Assembly (NCBI GenBank): GCA_030039005.1
Contig: JASHQT010000336.1
Span: 1-23,820, forward strand
DNA length: 23,820 bases
Direction: 5' to 3'
DNA from: Bryobacteraceae bacterium
GTDB lineage: Bacteria; Acidobacteriota; Terriglobia; Bryobacterales; Bryobacteraceae
Shown here: piece by piece, positions 8,252 to 15,335 of the stretch
How the letters are laid out: every line of letters starts with the position of its first letter
How positions within the stretch are numbered: position 1 is the first letter of the stretch
Position numbers and translations under genes: made by a program
The notes under the pieces: generated by a model
The model's database searches: none
What the model was told of the DNA's origin: nothing
The model's input: the letters and a program-made list of their open reading frames with translations, nothing else

Positions 8252-10168
8252 ATGTCCCTCAAGGCACGGCTGCGCGGCGCGATTGTGGCACTCGTCACCG
8301 CCGTCGTGGTTGTGATGTCCTTGCTGTACCTGTCGGATTTCACCAAGGCCACCTTCAGCGGGGCGTCCGATCGCGCCGATCTGGTGGCCGATCAGTTCCG
8401 TGTTTACCTCGAAAATCACTTGACCATGGAGACGGCGGCGCACGGGCTGCATCCCGCATCTCCGGCGCAGTGGGAGGCCACCTGGACGGAAATCGTCCGT
8501 AGGGACCCCGACATCACCGCCATGCTCAAGTCCACACTGGCTAAGGCCGATCTGGCGCTGGCGATCCTGATCACCGACGATCACGGCGATATTCTGGCGG
8601 CCACGCCGCTCACGCACAATAGCGCGTTTTCGAGCCCCGCCGCCGGCGCCGAGGATATTCACCAGATCGAGCAGCGCTGGTGGGCGGCGAATCTCTGGGA
8701 TCTGCTGACCCGCCGTGAAAACTACGTATCCAGCCGCCCGCTGGGCATTCAAGGCAGCAAGCACGTGCTGTTCAAGATCACCGTGGTGATTCGTTCGGTT
8801 TTGTTGCGGCATTCAGTGGAGCCCGCGCTCAAGAATCTGGTGCTGGCGTTCGCATTGGCGGCCTGCATCTCTATTTTTCTCGGAGCCGTGCTGCCTAACC
8901 TGTTGCTGGACCCGTTGCAACGCGTGAGCCAAAGCATCGACCTGATCCGGACCGGCCAGTTCGGCGCGCGGGTGCAGGGACGGGAGGCGCGCGAATTCGC
9001 CGACGTGCATTCCAAACTGAGCTTGCTCGATGCGCAGTACCGCGGAGCGAAACAGAATGCTGACGAGCTGAGGAGCAACATCGAACGGCTGCTGCAACGT
9101 CTGGAAGAGGGCGTATTGGTGTTCGACAACCACGGCCGGTTGCTCATGGCGGGCGAACCGGCGGCGCGAATGCTGGATCGGACCCATGAACAAATGACGG
9201 GACGCAGCGTGGAAGATCTGTTTCCGCGTTCTACGATTTTAGGCGAGATGATTACCGGCGCTCTGGAGAGCGGAAGGTCGGTGGAGGAACAGCCGGTAAC
9301 GATTGCGCGTCCCGGCGCCGCGCCCCTGCGCCTTCTGGTGGGCGTGCAGTTGCTCAAGAACCGGCCGGGCGAAGAAGACGTGGGCATGCTGGTGACCTTG
9401 CGCGATCTCGAGAGCCGGCGGCAGTTGGAACAGCAGCTCGATATCTCTTCCCGCCTGGCTGCGATCAGCCGGCTGACGGGCGGGGTGGCGCACGAGATCA
9501 AGAACCCGCTGAACGCCATGGCCTTGCATCTGGAGGTGCTGAAAGCGAGGCTGGACGGCCAAGTCAATGCCCAATATCCGGAGCTGGACGTGATCGGGCG
9601 CGAAATCAAGCGGCTCGACACGGTGGTGAAGACCTTCCTGAATTTCAATCGCCCGGTGGAGCTGCAACACCGGCCCATCGACTTCAACGAACTGGTGATG
9701 CAGGTTCTGGCGCTGGTCTCGGCGGAAGCCAACGCAAACAACGTCGTGCTTGAGACCGTTCTGGAGCCGGGCCAATTATGGATCAACGGCGATGCGGATT
9801 TATTGAAGCAGGCGATCCTGAACGTGATCAATAACGGGATGGAAGCGATGTCGGGCGGAGAAATGCCGGGCGGAGGAACGCTCACCACCCGCACGGGGTG
9901 CGATGGCGCGCAGTGCCAGCTTACGGTGACGGATGCGGGTCCCGGCATAGCGCCCGAAGTGCAGCCGCGAGTATTCCAGCTTTACTTCACCACCAAGGAG
10001 ACGGGCACAGGAATCGGGCTCGCCACCACATTCCGGCTCGTCCAATTGCACAATGGTACAATCGATTTTGCCAGTGAGCCGGGAAAGGGCACTACGTTTC
10101 GGTTGCGCTTTCCCAGAATGATCGATTACCAGGGCGAAGCATTTACTTCGGCCACGATCGGCAGTTAA
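8252..10168 (+). CDS. Membrane sensor histidine kinase (HAMP-PAS-HisKA-HATPase)
   Basis: A 638-residue sensor kinase, the likely partner of the adjacent NtrC-type regulator because its ATG directly follows that gene's stop. TM1 is at about 9-28, a periplasmic sensing region lies at about 30-190, and TM2 at about 195-218. A HAMP-like linker follows (LLLDPLQRVSQSIDLIRTGQFGARV). A PAS domain at about 280-385 contains LEEGVLVFDNHGRLLMAGEPAARML. The HisKA H-box is GGVAHEIKNPLNAM with the phospho-acceptor H414. The catalytic domain shows the N-box (AILNVINNGMEAM), VTDAGPGIAPE and GTGIGLATTFRLV. H-E-I-K-N-P is the NtrB-like form of the H-box. The signal sensed by the periplasmic part is unknown. All catalytic motifs appear intact. 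Confidence 0.95.
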   Translation: MSLKARLRGAIVALVTAVVVVMSLLYLSDFTKATFSGASDRADLVADQFRVYLENHLTMETAAHGLHPASPAQWEATWTEIVRRDPDITAMLKSTLAKADLALAILITDDHGDILAATPLTHNSAFSSPAAGAEDIHQIEQRWWAANLWDLLTRRENYVSSRPLGIQGSKHVLFKITVVIRSVLLRHSVEPALKNLVLAFALAACISIFLGAVLPNLLLDPLQRVSQSIDLIRTGQFGARVQGREAREFADVHSKLSLLDAQYRGAKQNADELRSNIERLLQRLEEGVLVFDNHGRLLMAGEPAARMLDRTHEQMTGRSVEDLFPRSTILGEMITGALESGRSVEEQPVTIARPGAAPLRLLVGVQLLKNRPGEEDVGMLVTLRDLESRRQLEQQLDISSRLAAISRLTGGVAHEIKNPLNAMALHLEVLKARLDGQVNAQYPELDVIGREIKRLDTVVKTFLNFNRPVELQHRPIDFNELVMQVLALVSAEANANNVVLETVLEPGQLWINGDADLLKQAILNVINNGMEAMSGGEMPGGGTLTTRTGCDGAQCQLTVTDAGPGIAPEVQPRVFQLYFTTKETGTGIGLATTFRLVQLHNGTIDFASEPGKGTTFRLRFPRMIDYQGEAFTSATIGS

Positions 10169-10193
10169 GCCAGTTACTCCCAAAGTGAGAATC

Positions 10194-10203
10194 CTCACGT
10201 GAG
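10194..10203. repeat. 10-bp palindrome in the kinase-lipoprotein gap
   Basis: CTCACGTGAG is a perfect palindrome lying just before the lipoprotein start. Together with the preceding GTGAG at about 10185-10189 it can form alternative small hairpins. It may be an operator or a weak mRNA structure in the 38-base gap; no T-run follows, so it is not a standard terminator. Confidence 0.4.
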
Positions 10204-10206
10204 CTC

Positions 10207-10860
10207 ATGCCGTCTTTCCCGCGTTTTCCAGTGAGCTTGGCTCTATTGCTGCTAGGGGCGACCTCCTGCGAGCAGCGGCGAGTGAGTGTGCCGGCGCTGC
10301 CGCCTCCGGCTCCCAGTCAACCGGCGCCGCCGCATGCGAGCCCGGCGGCTCAGACGCCGGCGACGACCCGTGCGAGCTCTGCTCCCGCTGCGACCACCTC
10401 GGTTCCTGCGTCCCCCGCCACGGGTTCGGAGGCCAAGCCATCGAACCGCTATCAAGTGAACAAGCCGCCTCAGCCCGCGAAAAAAGCGGCGCGATCCGGC
10501 ACGGCAGCACCAAGCCCGGCGGCATCAGCTCCCGCTCCGGCAGCATCAGGTCCCGCTGCGGCATCCGCTCCCGCGGCGCCAGAGTCCCCGGCGCCCGCGC
10601 CCAAGCTGGCCGATGTCCTCACTTCGGACGAACAAAAACAATACAACGCTTCCATCGATCAGAGCCTGGCCCATGCGCAGACCAGCCTGGATCAGATCAA
10701 GGAGCATCGGCTGACTGCCGATCAATCCGACCAAGTGGAGCAGATCGCGAACTTCATGAAACAGGCGCGGACCGCGCGCGCTTCGGACCTGGCTGGGGCC
10801 AAGAGCCTGGCGGAGCGGGCGGAAGTCCTGGCGAAAGATCTGGCGGCAGCCCTGCATTAG
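10207..10860 (+). CDS. Pro/Ala-rich putative lipoprotein
   Basis: A 217-residue protein of unknown function. It begins with a short hydrophobic segment (VSLALLLLGATSC) ending at C21, a plausible but imperfect lipobox (ATSC), so it is probably a lipoprotein. Residues 25-135 are a low-complexity Pro/Ala/Ser linker with one basic patch (KPPQPAKKAARS). Residues about 137-217 are predicted to be alpha-helical (LTSDEQKQYNASIDQSLAHAQ and following), ending in DLAAALH. Such an architecture of anchor, flexible spacer and helical domain is common for envelope proteins that span the periplasm. It lies 38 bases after the kinase gene on the same strand and could be its target or co-regulated partner. The ribosome binding site is weak, and a short palindrome lies just upstream. 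Confidence 0.75.
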   Translation: MPSFPRFPVSLALLLLGATSCEQRRVSVPALPPPAPSQPAPPHASPAAQTPATTRASSAPAATTSVPASPATGSEAKPSNRYQVNKPPQPAKKAARSGTAAPSPAASAPAPAASGPAAASAPAAPESPAPAPKLADVLTSDEQKQYNASIDQSLAHAQTSLDQIKEHRLTADQSDQVEQIANFMKQARTARASDLAGAKSLAERAEVLAKDLAAALH

Positions 10861-10867
10861 TTTCAGG

Positions 10868-10912
10868 AAGACCGGTCTTAAGTTAAGATCGGTCTTAAGC
10901 TAAGATCGGTCC
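10868..10912. repeat. Tandem 17-bp palindromic repeats abutting a start codon
   Basis: Two 17-base units lie head to tail at 10874-10890 (GGTCTTAAGTTAAGATC) and 10891-10907 (GGTCTTAAGCTAAGATC), differing at one base, followed by a partial third copy GGTCC that touches the ATG at 10913. Each unit is nearly an inverted repeat: as RNA the 7-base arms pair fully with one G-U. The left edge also forms the 12-base perfect palindrome AAGACCGGTCTT at 10868-10879. The array fills the place where a Shine-Dalgarno sequence would lie. It could be a pair of repressor operators or RNA hairpins controlling translation. There is no T-run to support a terminator. Confidence 0.75.
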
Positions 10913-11749
10913 ATGGAAAAAACGCTTTGCCGGATCCTGGGGGCGGCAGTTCTATCGGCCGCACTGCCGCTGGCAGCTCAAGTCTATCGGGCGCCGCGCG
11001 CGCCGAACGGCAAACCCGACCTGAATGGAATCTGGCAGGCGCTGAACGAAGCTAACTACGATCTCGAAGGTCATGAGGCGCGTCCGGCGATGGCGTTGCG
11101 CTCCGGTCCTTACGGCTCCGTGCCCGCCGCACCCGTCCTGGCGCTGGGCGCTGTGGGAGCGGTGCCGCCCGGTCTGGGCGTCGTAGAAGGCGGCGAAATC
11201 CCCTACAAGCCCGAAGCGCTCGCGCGCCGGAAGGAGAACCAGCAGGACTGGCTGAATCGCGATCCGGAGATCAAGTGCTATCTCCCCGGCGTTCCGCGCG
11301 CCACCTATATGCCGTACCCGTTCCAGATCCTGGAAAGTGCGAGCGCGCTGACGTTCGTTTATGAGTACGCAGGCGCGGTGCGCAACGTTTTTCTGAAGGA
11401 CCCCGGCCCGGCTCCCACCGATTCCTGGATGGGCCAATCCGTCGGGCATTGGGAGGGCGACACGCTGGTGGTCGACGTCACGGGATTCAACGACCAGACC
11501 TGGTTTGACCGCTCCGGCAACTTCCATACCGACAAGCTGCACGTCGTGGAGCGATATAGACGGACGAGCCCGGACGTCATTTCGTACGAAGCCACCATCG
11601 AGGATTCCGAGGTTTTTACCCGTCCTTGGAAGATCAGCATGCCGCTGTATCGCCGCCAGGAGAAGAACGCGCAACTTCTCGATTTTAAGTGCGTGGAGTT
11701 CGTGGAAGAGTTGATGTACGGAAAGTACCGGAAGCACCCCTTGCAGTGA
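10913..11749 (+). CDS. Secreted protein of an uncharacterised acidobacterial family (paralogue 1)
   Basis: A 278-residue exported protein with a signal peptide at about 1-23 (MEKTLCRILGAAVLSAALPLAAQ). After cleavage comes RAPNGKPDLNGIWQ, the typical opening of this family, and a conserved core MGQSVGHWEGDTLVVDVTGFND at about 173-194, followed by LHVVERYRR. I know this family as a large set of uncharacterised secreted proteins in Solibacter-type genomes; no enzymatic activity is established. The end is compact, with two Trp/Tyr-rich strands, suggesting a beta-rich fold. The next gene encodes a paralogue sharing the core. No Shine-Dalgarno is seen before the ATG, where a palindromic repeat array occupies the space; the good signal peptide still supports this start. 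Confidence 0.85.
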   Translation: MEKTLCRILGAAVLSAALPLAAQVYRAPRAPNGKPDLNGIWQALNEANYDLEGHEARPAMALRSGPYGSVPAAPVLALGAVGAVPPGLGVVEGGEIPYKPEALARRKENQQDWLNRDPEIKCYLPGVPRATYMPYPFQILESASALTFVYEYAGAVRNVFLKDPGPAPTDSWMGQSVGHWEGDTLVVDVTGFNDQTWFDRSGNFHTDKLHVVERYRRTSPDVISYEATIEDSEVFTRPWKISMPLYRRQEKNAQLLDFKCVEFVEELMYGKYRKHPLQ

Positions 11750-11768
11750 AGCATTGAGGAGGTTGGAT

Positions 11769-12848
11769 ATGCAGAACGCATGGATATTCGCGGCAGCGCT
11801 GTTGCTCAGTCTTCCGGCTCCGGGGCAGAACAAAGCCCAGCCGATCCCTCGGACGCCTGATGGACATCCGGACTTGCAAGGCACTTACGACCTGTCGATG
11901 ATGACGCCGCTCGAGCGCTTGCCTGGCGATCCGCCGTTTCTGACAAAGGATAAAGCCGCAGCGCTCGAAAAGGCCGAAATGGCGCGCCGCGCCACAGACA
12001 ATCAGCGCGAATCGGCCGATCGTCCAGCGCCGCCTGTGGGCGGCGACACCAGCGCTCCAAAATCATTCTTTGAGATCCTGGAGCGGGCGGGCGGCGGCGC
12101 CGTTGGCGGCTACAACCGGTTCTGGTTGCAGCAGGGTTCGGCGTTTACCGTGGTCGACGGCCAGATTCGAACGTCGATTGTCGTCGATCCGGCGGATGGC
12201 CGGGTGCCTCCGTATAATGCGATGGCGCGCAAGCGAATGGCGGCGGCGGTTCGAGCCACGCCCACTTCGGACGCGCGCGAGAATCAAGATCCTAACGCCG
12301 AGCCACCCGGCGCGTTCGACAACCCGGAGCAGCGGCCACTCGGCGAACGTTGCCTGCTGGGGTTTGGGTCCACTTCGGGTCCGCCCGCGCTTCCGGACTA
12401 TTTCTACAATGACCTACATCAGATCGTGCAGACTCCCGATTCGATTATGATCCTGAGCGAAATGGTGCACGACGCGCGTATCGTGCGGATGAACGCGCAG
12501 CATTTGCCGCAGAGCATTCGCCGCTGGATGGGCGATTCCGTAGGACATTGGGAGAGCGACACGCTGGTTGTGGACACCACCAATTTCAACGACAAGACGC
12601 GCTTTCGCGGATCCACGGAGAACCTGCACGTGGTGGAGCGCTTCACGCGCGTGAACGACAAGACGCTGCTTTATCGCTTTACGGTGGAGGACCCGGACAC
12701 ATGGGACCGGCCTTGGACCGGCGAATATACGTGGCCAGCGACCAATAAGCCGATTTACGAGTATGCCTGCCACGAGGGCAACTACGCTCTGCCGGACGTC
12801 TTGCGCGGCGCGCGGCGGCACGAAGCAGAAGCGGCGAAGAAAAAATAA
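11769..12848 (+). CDS. Secreted protein of the same family (paralogue 2)
   Basis: A 359-residue exported protein with a signal peptide MQNAWIFAAALLLSLPAPGQ, then RTPDGHPDLQGTYD, matching the family opening of its neighbour (APNGKPDLNGIW). The core MGDSVGHWESDTLVVDTTNFND at about 254-275 and LHVVERFTR align with paralogue 1, while the middle (about 40-215) is longer and different, with an Ala-rich charged helix and several Pro-rich turns. The start is well fixed: GAGGAGGT at 11756-11763 is an excellent Shine-Dalgarno five bases before the ATG, in the 19-base gap after paralogue 1, so the two are co-transcribed. A TTG at 11754 in the same frame would put the ribosome site inside the gene and was rejected. 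Function is unknown; the pair is probably an old tandem duplication. Confidence 0.87.
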   Translation: MQNAWIFAAALLLSLPAPGQNKAQPIPRTPDGHPDLQGTYDLSMMTPLERLPGDPPFLTKDKAAALEKAEMARRATDNQRESADRPAPPVGGDTSAPKSFFEILERAGGGAVGGYNRFWLQQGSAFTVVDGQIRTSIVVDPADGRVPPYNAMARKRMAAAVRATPTSDARENQDPNAEPPGAFDNPEQRPLGERCLLGFGSTSGPPALPDYFYNDLHQIVQTPDSIMILSEMVHDARIVRMNAQHLPQSIRRWMGDSVGHWESDTLVVDTTNFNDKTRFRGSTENLHVVERFTRVNDKTLLYRFTVEDPDTWDRPWTGEYTWPATNKPIYEYACHEGNYALPDVLRGARRHEAEAAKKK

Positions 12849-12917
12849 AAGCGCGGCCGGGCCAGCTTTAAAGCCGTGCGATCCAGCCGCGCCGATCGGT
12901 ATCGTTTTGCCGCGGAT

Positions 12918-13706
12918 TTACTGAGCGCCAGCGATGGCCGGCACGGTGTTTTCAGCCTGCTGTCCGGTTCCGGTGACGTCGAGCTGGTAAATCTTCACAT
13001 CCACGCGGCGGTTCTCTTTGCGTTCCGCCCGGGTTTTGTTTTCGGCATCCGGGAAATCGCTGCCTACGCCCAGCTCGCGGATGGAGCGCAGCGGAATGTT
13101 ATGCTCCACCGCCAGATAATGCACTACGGCATCGGCGCGCTTGCGGGCGAGATCGCGATTGTAAGCCACGTTTCCGGTACGGTCCGCAAATCCTTCCACT
13201 TCGATTACGTAACCGCCCTTGATTCCGTTGAGCTGCTGGATGGTGTCGTCCAACTTGGCCTGATCGTCTTTATCCAGCTTGCTCTGTCCGAAGCGGAAAT
13301 AGACAGGAGACGTACTGATGAGCTTGTAATTGTCCAGATTCTGGATGGTGGTATCCAGCCGAGCGCCAGTCTGCTGCGCCAACGTGTTGGCGGCTTGCGC
13401 CTGCTGAGCGGCAGCTTGAGCGGCTGTGTTGGCTTGGGCCGCGCTCGCCGCTGCGGCATCCGCCTTCTTGCCGGCGTCGGTGGCCTTTTCGTCAGCGGTG
13501 GCTACTTGACGATCCAAATCCCCAATGGCCTGCTTCTGATCATCGCTCTGTTTCTGCAGGGCGCTCACATGCGCGTCCGTCTGGTTGAGCTGGTTCTGCA
13601 CAGGTGCAATAGCTTCACGGACGTGCTTTTTCGTGGCGCATCCTACACTGACCATCGAGATAATGATCAGGGACCCCAAAATCGCAGGTATATAACGAAG
13701 TGACAT
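12918..13706 (-). CDS. OmpA/Pal-family outer-membrane lipoprotein
   Basis: A 262-residue lipoprotein that probably ties the outer membrane to peptidoglycan. The signal peptide ends in the lipobox SVGC with the lipidated C23. Residues about 30-120 form an Ala/Gln-rich coiled coil that resembles Lpp-like spacers (repeated AAA, AQAA and ANTLAQQ). The OmpA_C domain covers about 130-240: VYFRFGQSKLD, IEVEGFADRTGNVAYNRDLARKRADAV (the peptidoglycan-binding loop with Asp and Arg) and RAERKENRRVDVKI. The tail after 245 is disordered. AAGGAG lies a few bases before the ATG. A strong sigma-70 promoter sits about 22 bases upstream. It is transcribed alone, convergent with the paralogue pair and divergent from the transhydrogenase gene. 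Confidence 0.93.
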   Translation of the reverse strand: MSLRYIPAILGSLIIISMVSVGCATKKHVREAIAPVQNQLNQTDAHVSALQKQSDDQKQAIGDLDRQVATADEKATDAGKKADAAAASAAQANTAAQAAAQQAQAANTLAQQTGARLDTTIQNLDNYKLISTSPVYFRFGQSKLDKDDQAKLDDTIQQLNGIKGGYVIEVEGFADRTGNVAYNRDLARKRADAVVHYLAVEHNIPLRSIRELGVGSDFPDAENKTRAERKENRRVDVKIYQLDVTGTGQQAENTVPAIAGAQ

Positions 13707-13727
13707 TAGGCTTCTCCTTCTTGCGGT

Positions 13728-13756
13728 ACTATAGCACGCATTTCTCCAAACGACAA
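13728..13756 (-). promoter_or_regulatory. Sigma-70-type promoter of the OmpA-family gene
   Basis: On the minus strand, TTGTCG (13756-13751) and TATAGT (13733-13728) are separated by 17 bases, and TGC directly precedes the -10 (extended -10). Transcription would begin near 13721, giving a leader of about 15 bases that contains the AAGGAG ribosome site. Confidence 0.75.
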
Positions 13757-13760
13757 ACTA

Positions 13761-13770
13761 ATAGTACTAT
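13761..13770. promoter_or_regulatory. Palindrome beside the OmpA promoter, possible operator
   Basis: ATAGTACTAT is a perfect 10-base palindrome just upstream of the -35 element. It is AT-rich in a GC-rich genome. Its position suits an activator or repressor site, but no regulator can be named. Confidence 0.35.
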
Positions 13771-13938
13771 CGTTCCACTAGTTATGATTTTAGGGGGGTT
13801 GGCTATGACTATGTGAGGTTTCAACCGATGGGTAACCTGTAAGATTTTCCACGCCTGCACTTTTTGACACAGTTGCAACACAATTGTCTGTTTCCTTTCG
13901 TGCGAGTTGGCGGGTGCGTGAGTTAAATTGGTTCCACG

Positions 13939-15327
13939 GTGCAAAGCTACGATCTCATAGTCATCGGTTCCGGACCAGCGGGCCAGAGAGCGGCCATCCA
14001 GGGCTCCAAGATGGGAAAACGGGTGGCGCTGGTGGAGCGTCGTGAAGTCGTTGGCGGGGTATGTGTCAATACGGGTACAATTCCCAGCAAGACGTTTCGC
14101 GAGGCAGTACTTCACCTCTCTGGGTACTATTACCGCAACATCTATGGCGTAAATTATCGGGTCAAGGACAAGATCACGATGGCGGATCTGGCGTTCCGGG
14201 TCCAGCACGTGATCAAGACCGAAGTGGACGTCATTCAGGCCCAGTTGTCGCGCAACAACATCGAGCTGATCCCCGGCATAGCCTGCTTCATCGACCCGCA
14301 CACCGTAAAGGTAGCGAACTCGCGCCAGGAGCAGACCTTCTGCTCGGAGCACATCGTCATTGCCACGGGCACGAAGCCGGCATTTTCCGCGAAAGTGCCC
14401 ATCAACGGCCGCAACATCATCGATAGCGATCAGGTTCTGGACATGCCGGAAATTCCCAAGACGCTGATCGTCGTGGGCGGCGGCGTGATCGGCGTGGAAT
14501 ACACCTGCATGTTCGCCGCACTCGGCGTGCGCGTGATCCTGGTGGAGAAACGGCCGCGCCTGCTCGAGTTCGCCGATGCCGAAATGGTGGAGGCGCTATC
14601 GTATAATCTGCGCGATCATCGGGTGACGCTGCGCTTGAACGAAGAGGTGGACACGGTGGAGGAGACCCCCGAAGGGACGGTGGTGGCGAAGCTGGAAAGC
14701 CAAAAAAAGATTTCGGGCGACGCTCTGCTGTTCGCGGTCGGCCGGCAGGGAAACATCGACGAACTGAATCTGGCAGCCGCGGGAGTGGAAGCGGATCCGC
14801 GCGGGCGCATCAAAGTGGATTGCGAATATCGCACCGCGCAGCCGCACATCTACGCCGTGGGTGACGTGATCGGATTTCCCAGCCTGGCCTCGGTTTCCAT
14901 GGAGCAGGGCCGTATCGCCGCCGCCGGGGCATTCGGAAAGAAGTTGATCTCGAACCCGGCCGGTTATCCTTACGGGATCTATACCATCCCGGAGATTTCC
15001 TTCATCGGCAAGACCGAAGAACAGCTCACCGACGAGGATGTGCCGTACGAGGTGGGCGTGGCGTATTACCGCGAGATCGCGCGCGGGCAGATCCGCGGCG
15101 ACACCACGGGCCGTCTGAAGCTGGTCTTCCATCGCGAAACCAAGCAACTGCTGGGCGTCCACGCGATTGGAGAAGGCGCTTCGGAGTTGCTTCACATCGG
15201 CCAGGCAGTTATGATTCTGGGCGGCACCGTGGAATACTTCGTGGACACGGTTTTCAACTATCCGACACTGGCCGAGTGCTACAAAGCCGCGGCGTTCAAC
15301 GGCCTCAACAAACTGGCGAATTGGTAG
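13939..15327 (+). CDS. sthA: Soluble NAD(P)+ transhydrogenase (SthA type)
   Basis: A 462-residue cytosolic flavoprotein that moves reducing equivalents between NADPH and NAD+. The FAD-binding motif is VIGSGPAGQRAA (8-19) and the NAD(P) motif is VVGGGVIGVEYTCMFAALG at about 174-192; the second FAD site is YAVGDVIGFPSLASVS. At the active site, where disulfide reductases have Cys-x4-Cys, this protein has GGVCVNTGTIPSK: C42 is kept but the second Cys is T47. The same loss of the second Cys marks SthA and separates it from lipoamide dehydrogenase. The final dimerisation domain is present (HAIGEGASELLHIGQAVM, NYPTLAECYKAAAFNGL). The GTG start is fixed by an in-frame TAA 15 bases upstream, and no Shine-Dalgarno precedes it. 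The ROK gene follows within nine bases. Confidence 0.93.
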   Translation: MQSYDLIVIGSGPAGQRAAIQGSKMGKRVALVERREVVGGVCVNTGTIPSKTFREAVLHLSGYYYRNIYGVNYRVKDKITMADLAFRVQHVIKTEVDVIQAQLSRNNIELIPGIACFIDPHTVKVANSRQEQTFCSEHIVIATGTKPAFSAKVPINGRNIIDSDQVLDMPEIPKTLIVVGGGVIGVEYTCMFAALGVRVILVEKRPRLLEFADAEMVEALSYNLRDHRVTLRLNEEVDTVEETPEGTVVAKLESQKKISGDALLFAVGRQGNIDELNLAAAGVEADPRGRIKVDCEYRTAQPHIYAVGDVIGFPSLASVSMEQGRIAAAGAFGKKLISNPAGYPYGIYTIPEISFIGKTEEQLTDEDVPYEVGVAYYREIARGQIRGDTTGRLKLVFHRETKQLLGVHAIGEGASELLHIGQAVMILGGTVEYFVDTVFNYPTLAECYKAAAFNGLNKLANW

Positions 15328-15335
15328 GGATGCGC

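Noticed and set aside
8749..9948. 399-codon minus frame opposite the histidine kinase
   Set aside because: It is Ser/Arg-rich with no motif, and mirrors the kinase coding region.
12851..12892. GCGCGGC...GCCGCGC inverted repeat as a terminator between convergent genes
   Set aside because: The loop is about 28 bases and no T-run follows on either strand, so it is too weak to call a terminator.
12876..13703. 275-codon + strand frame opposite the OmpA-family gene
   Set aside because: The minus-strand gene has a lipobox, OmpA motifs, a ribosome site and a promoter; this frame has none of these.
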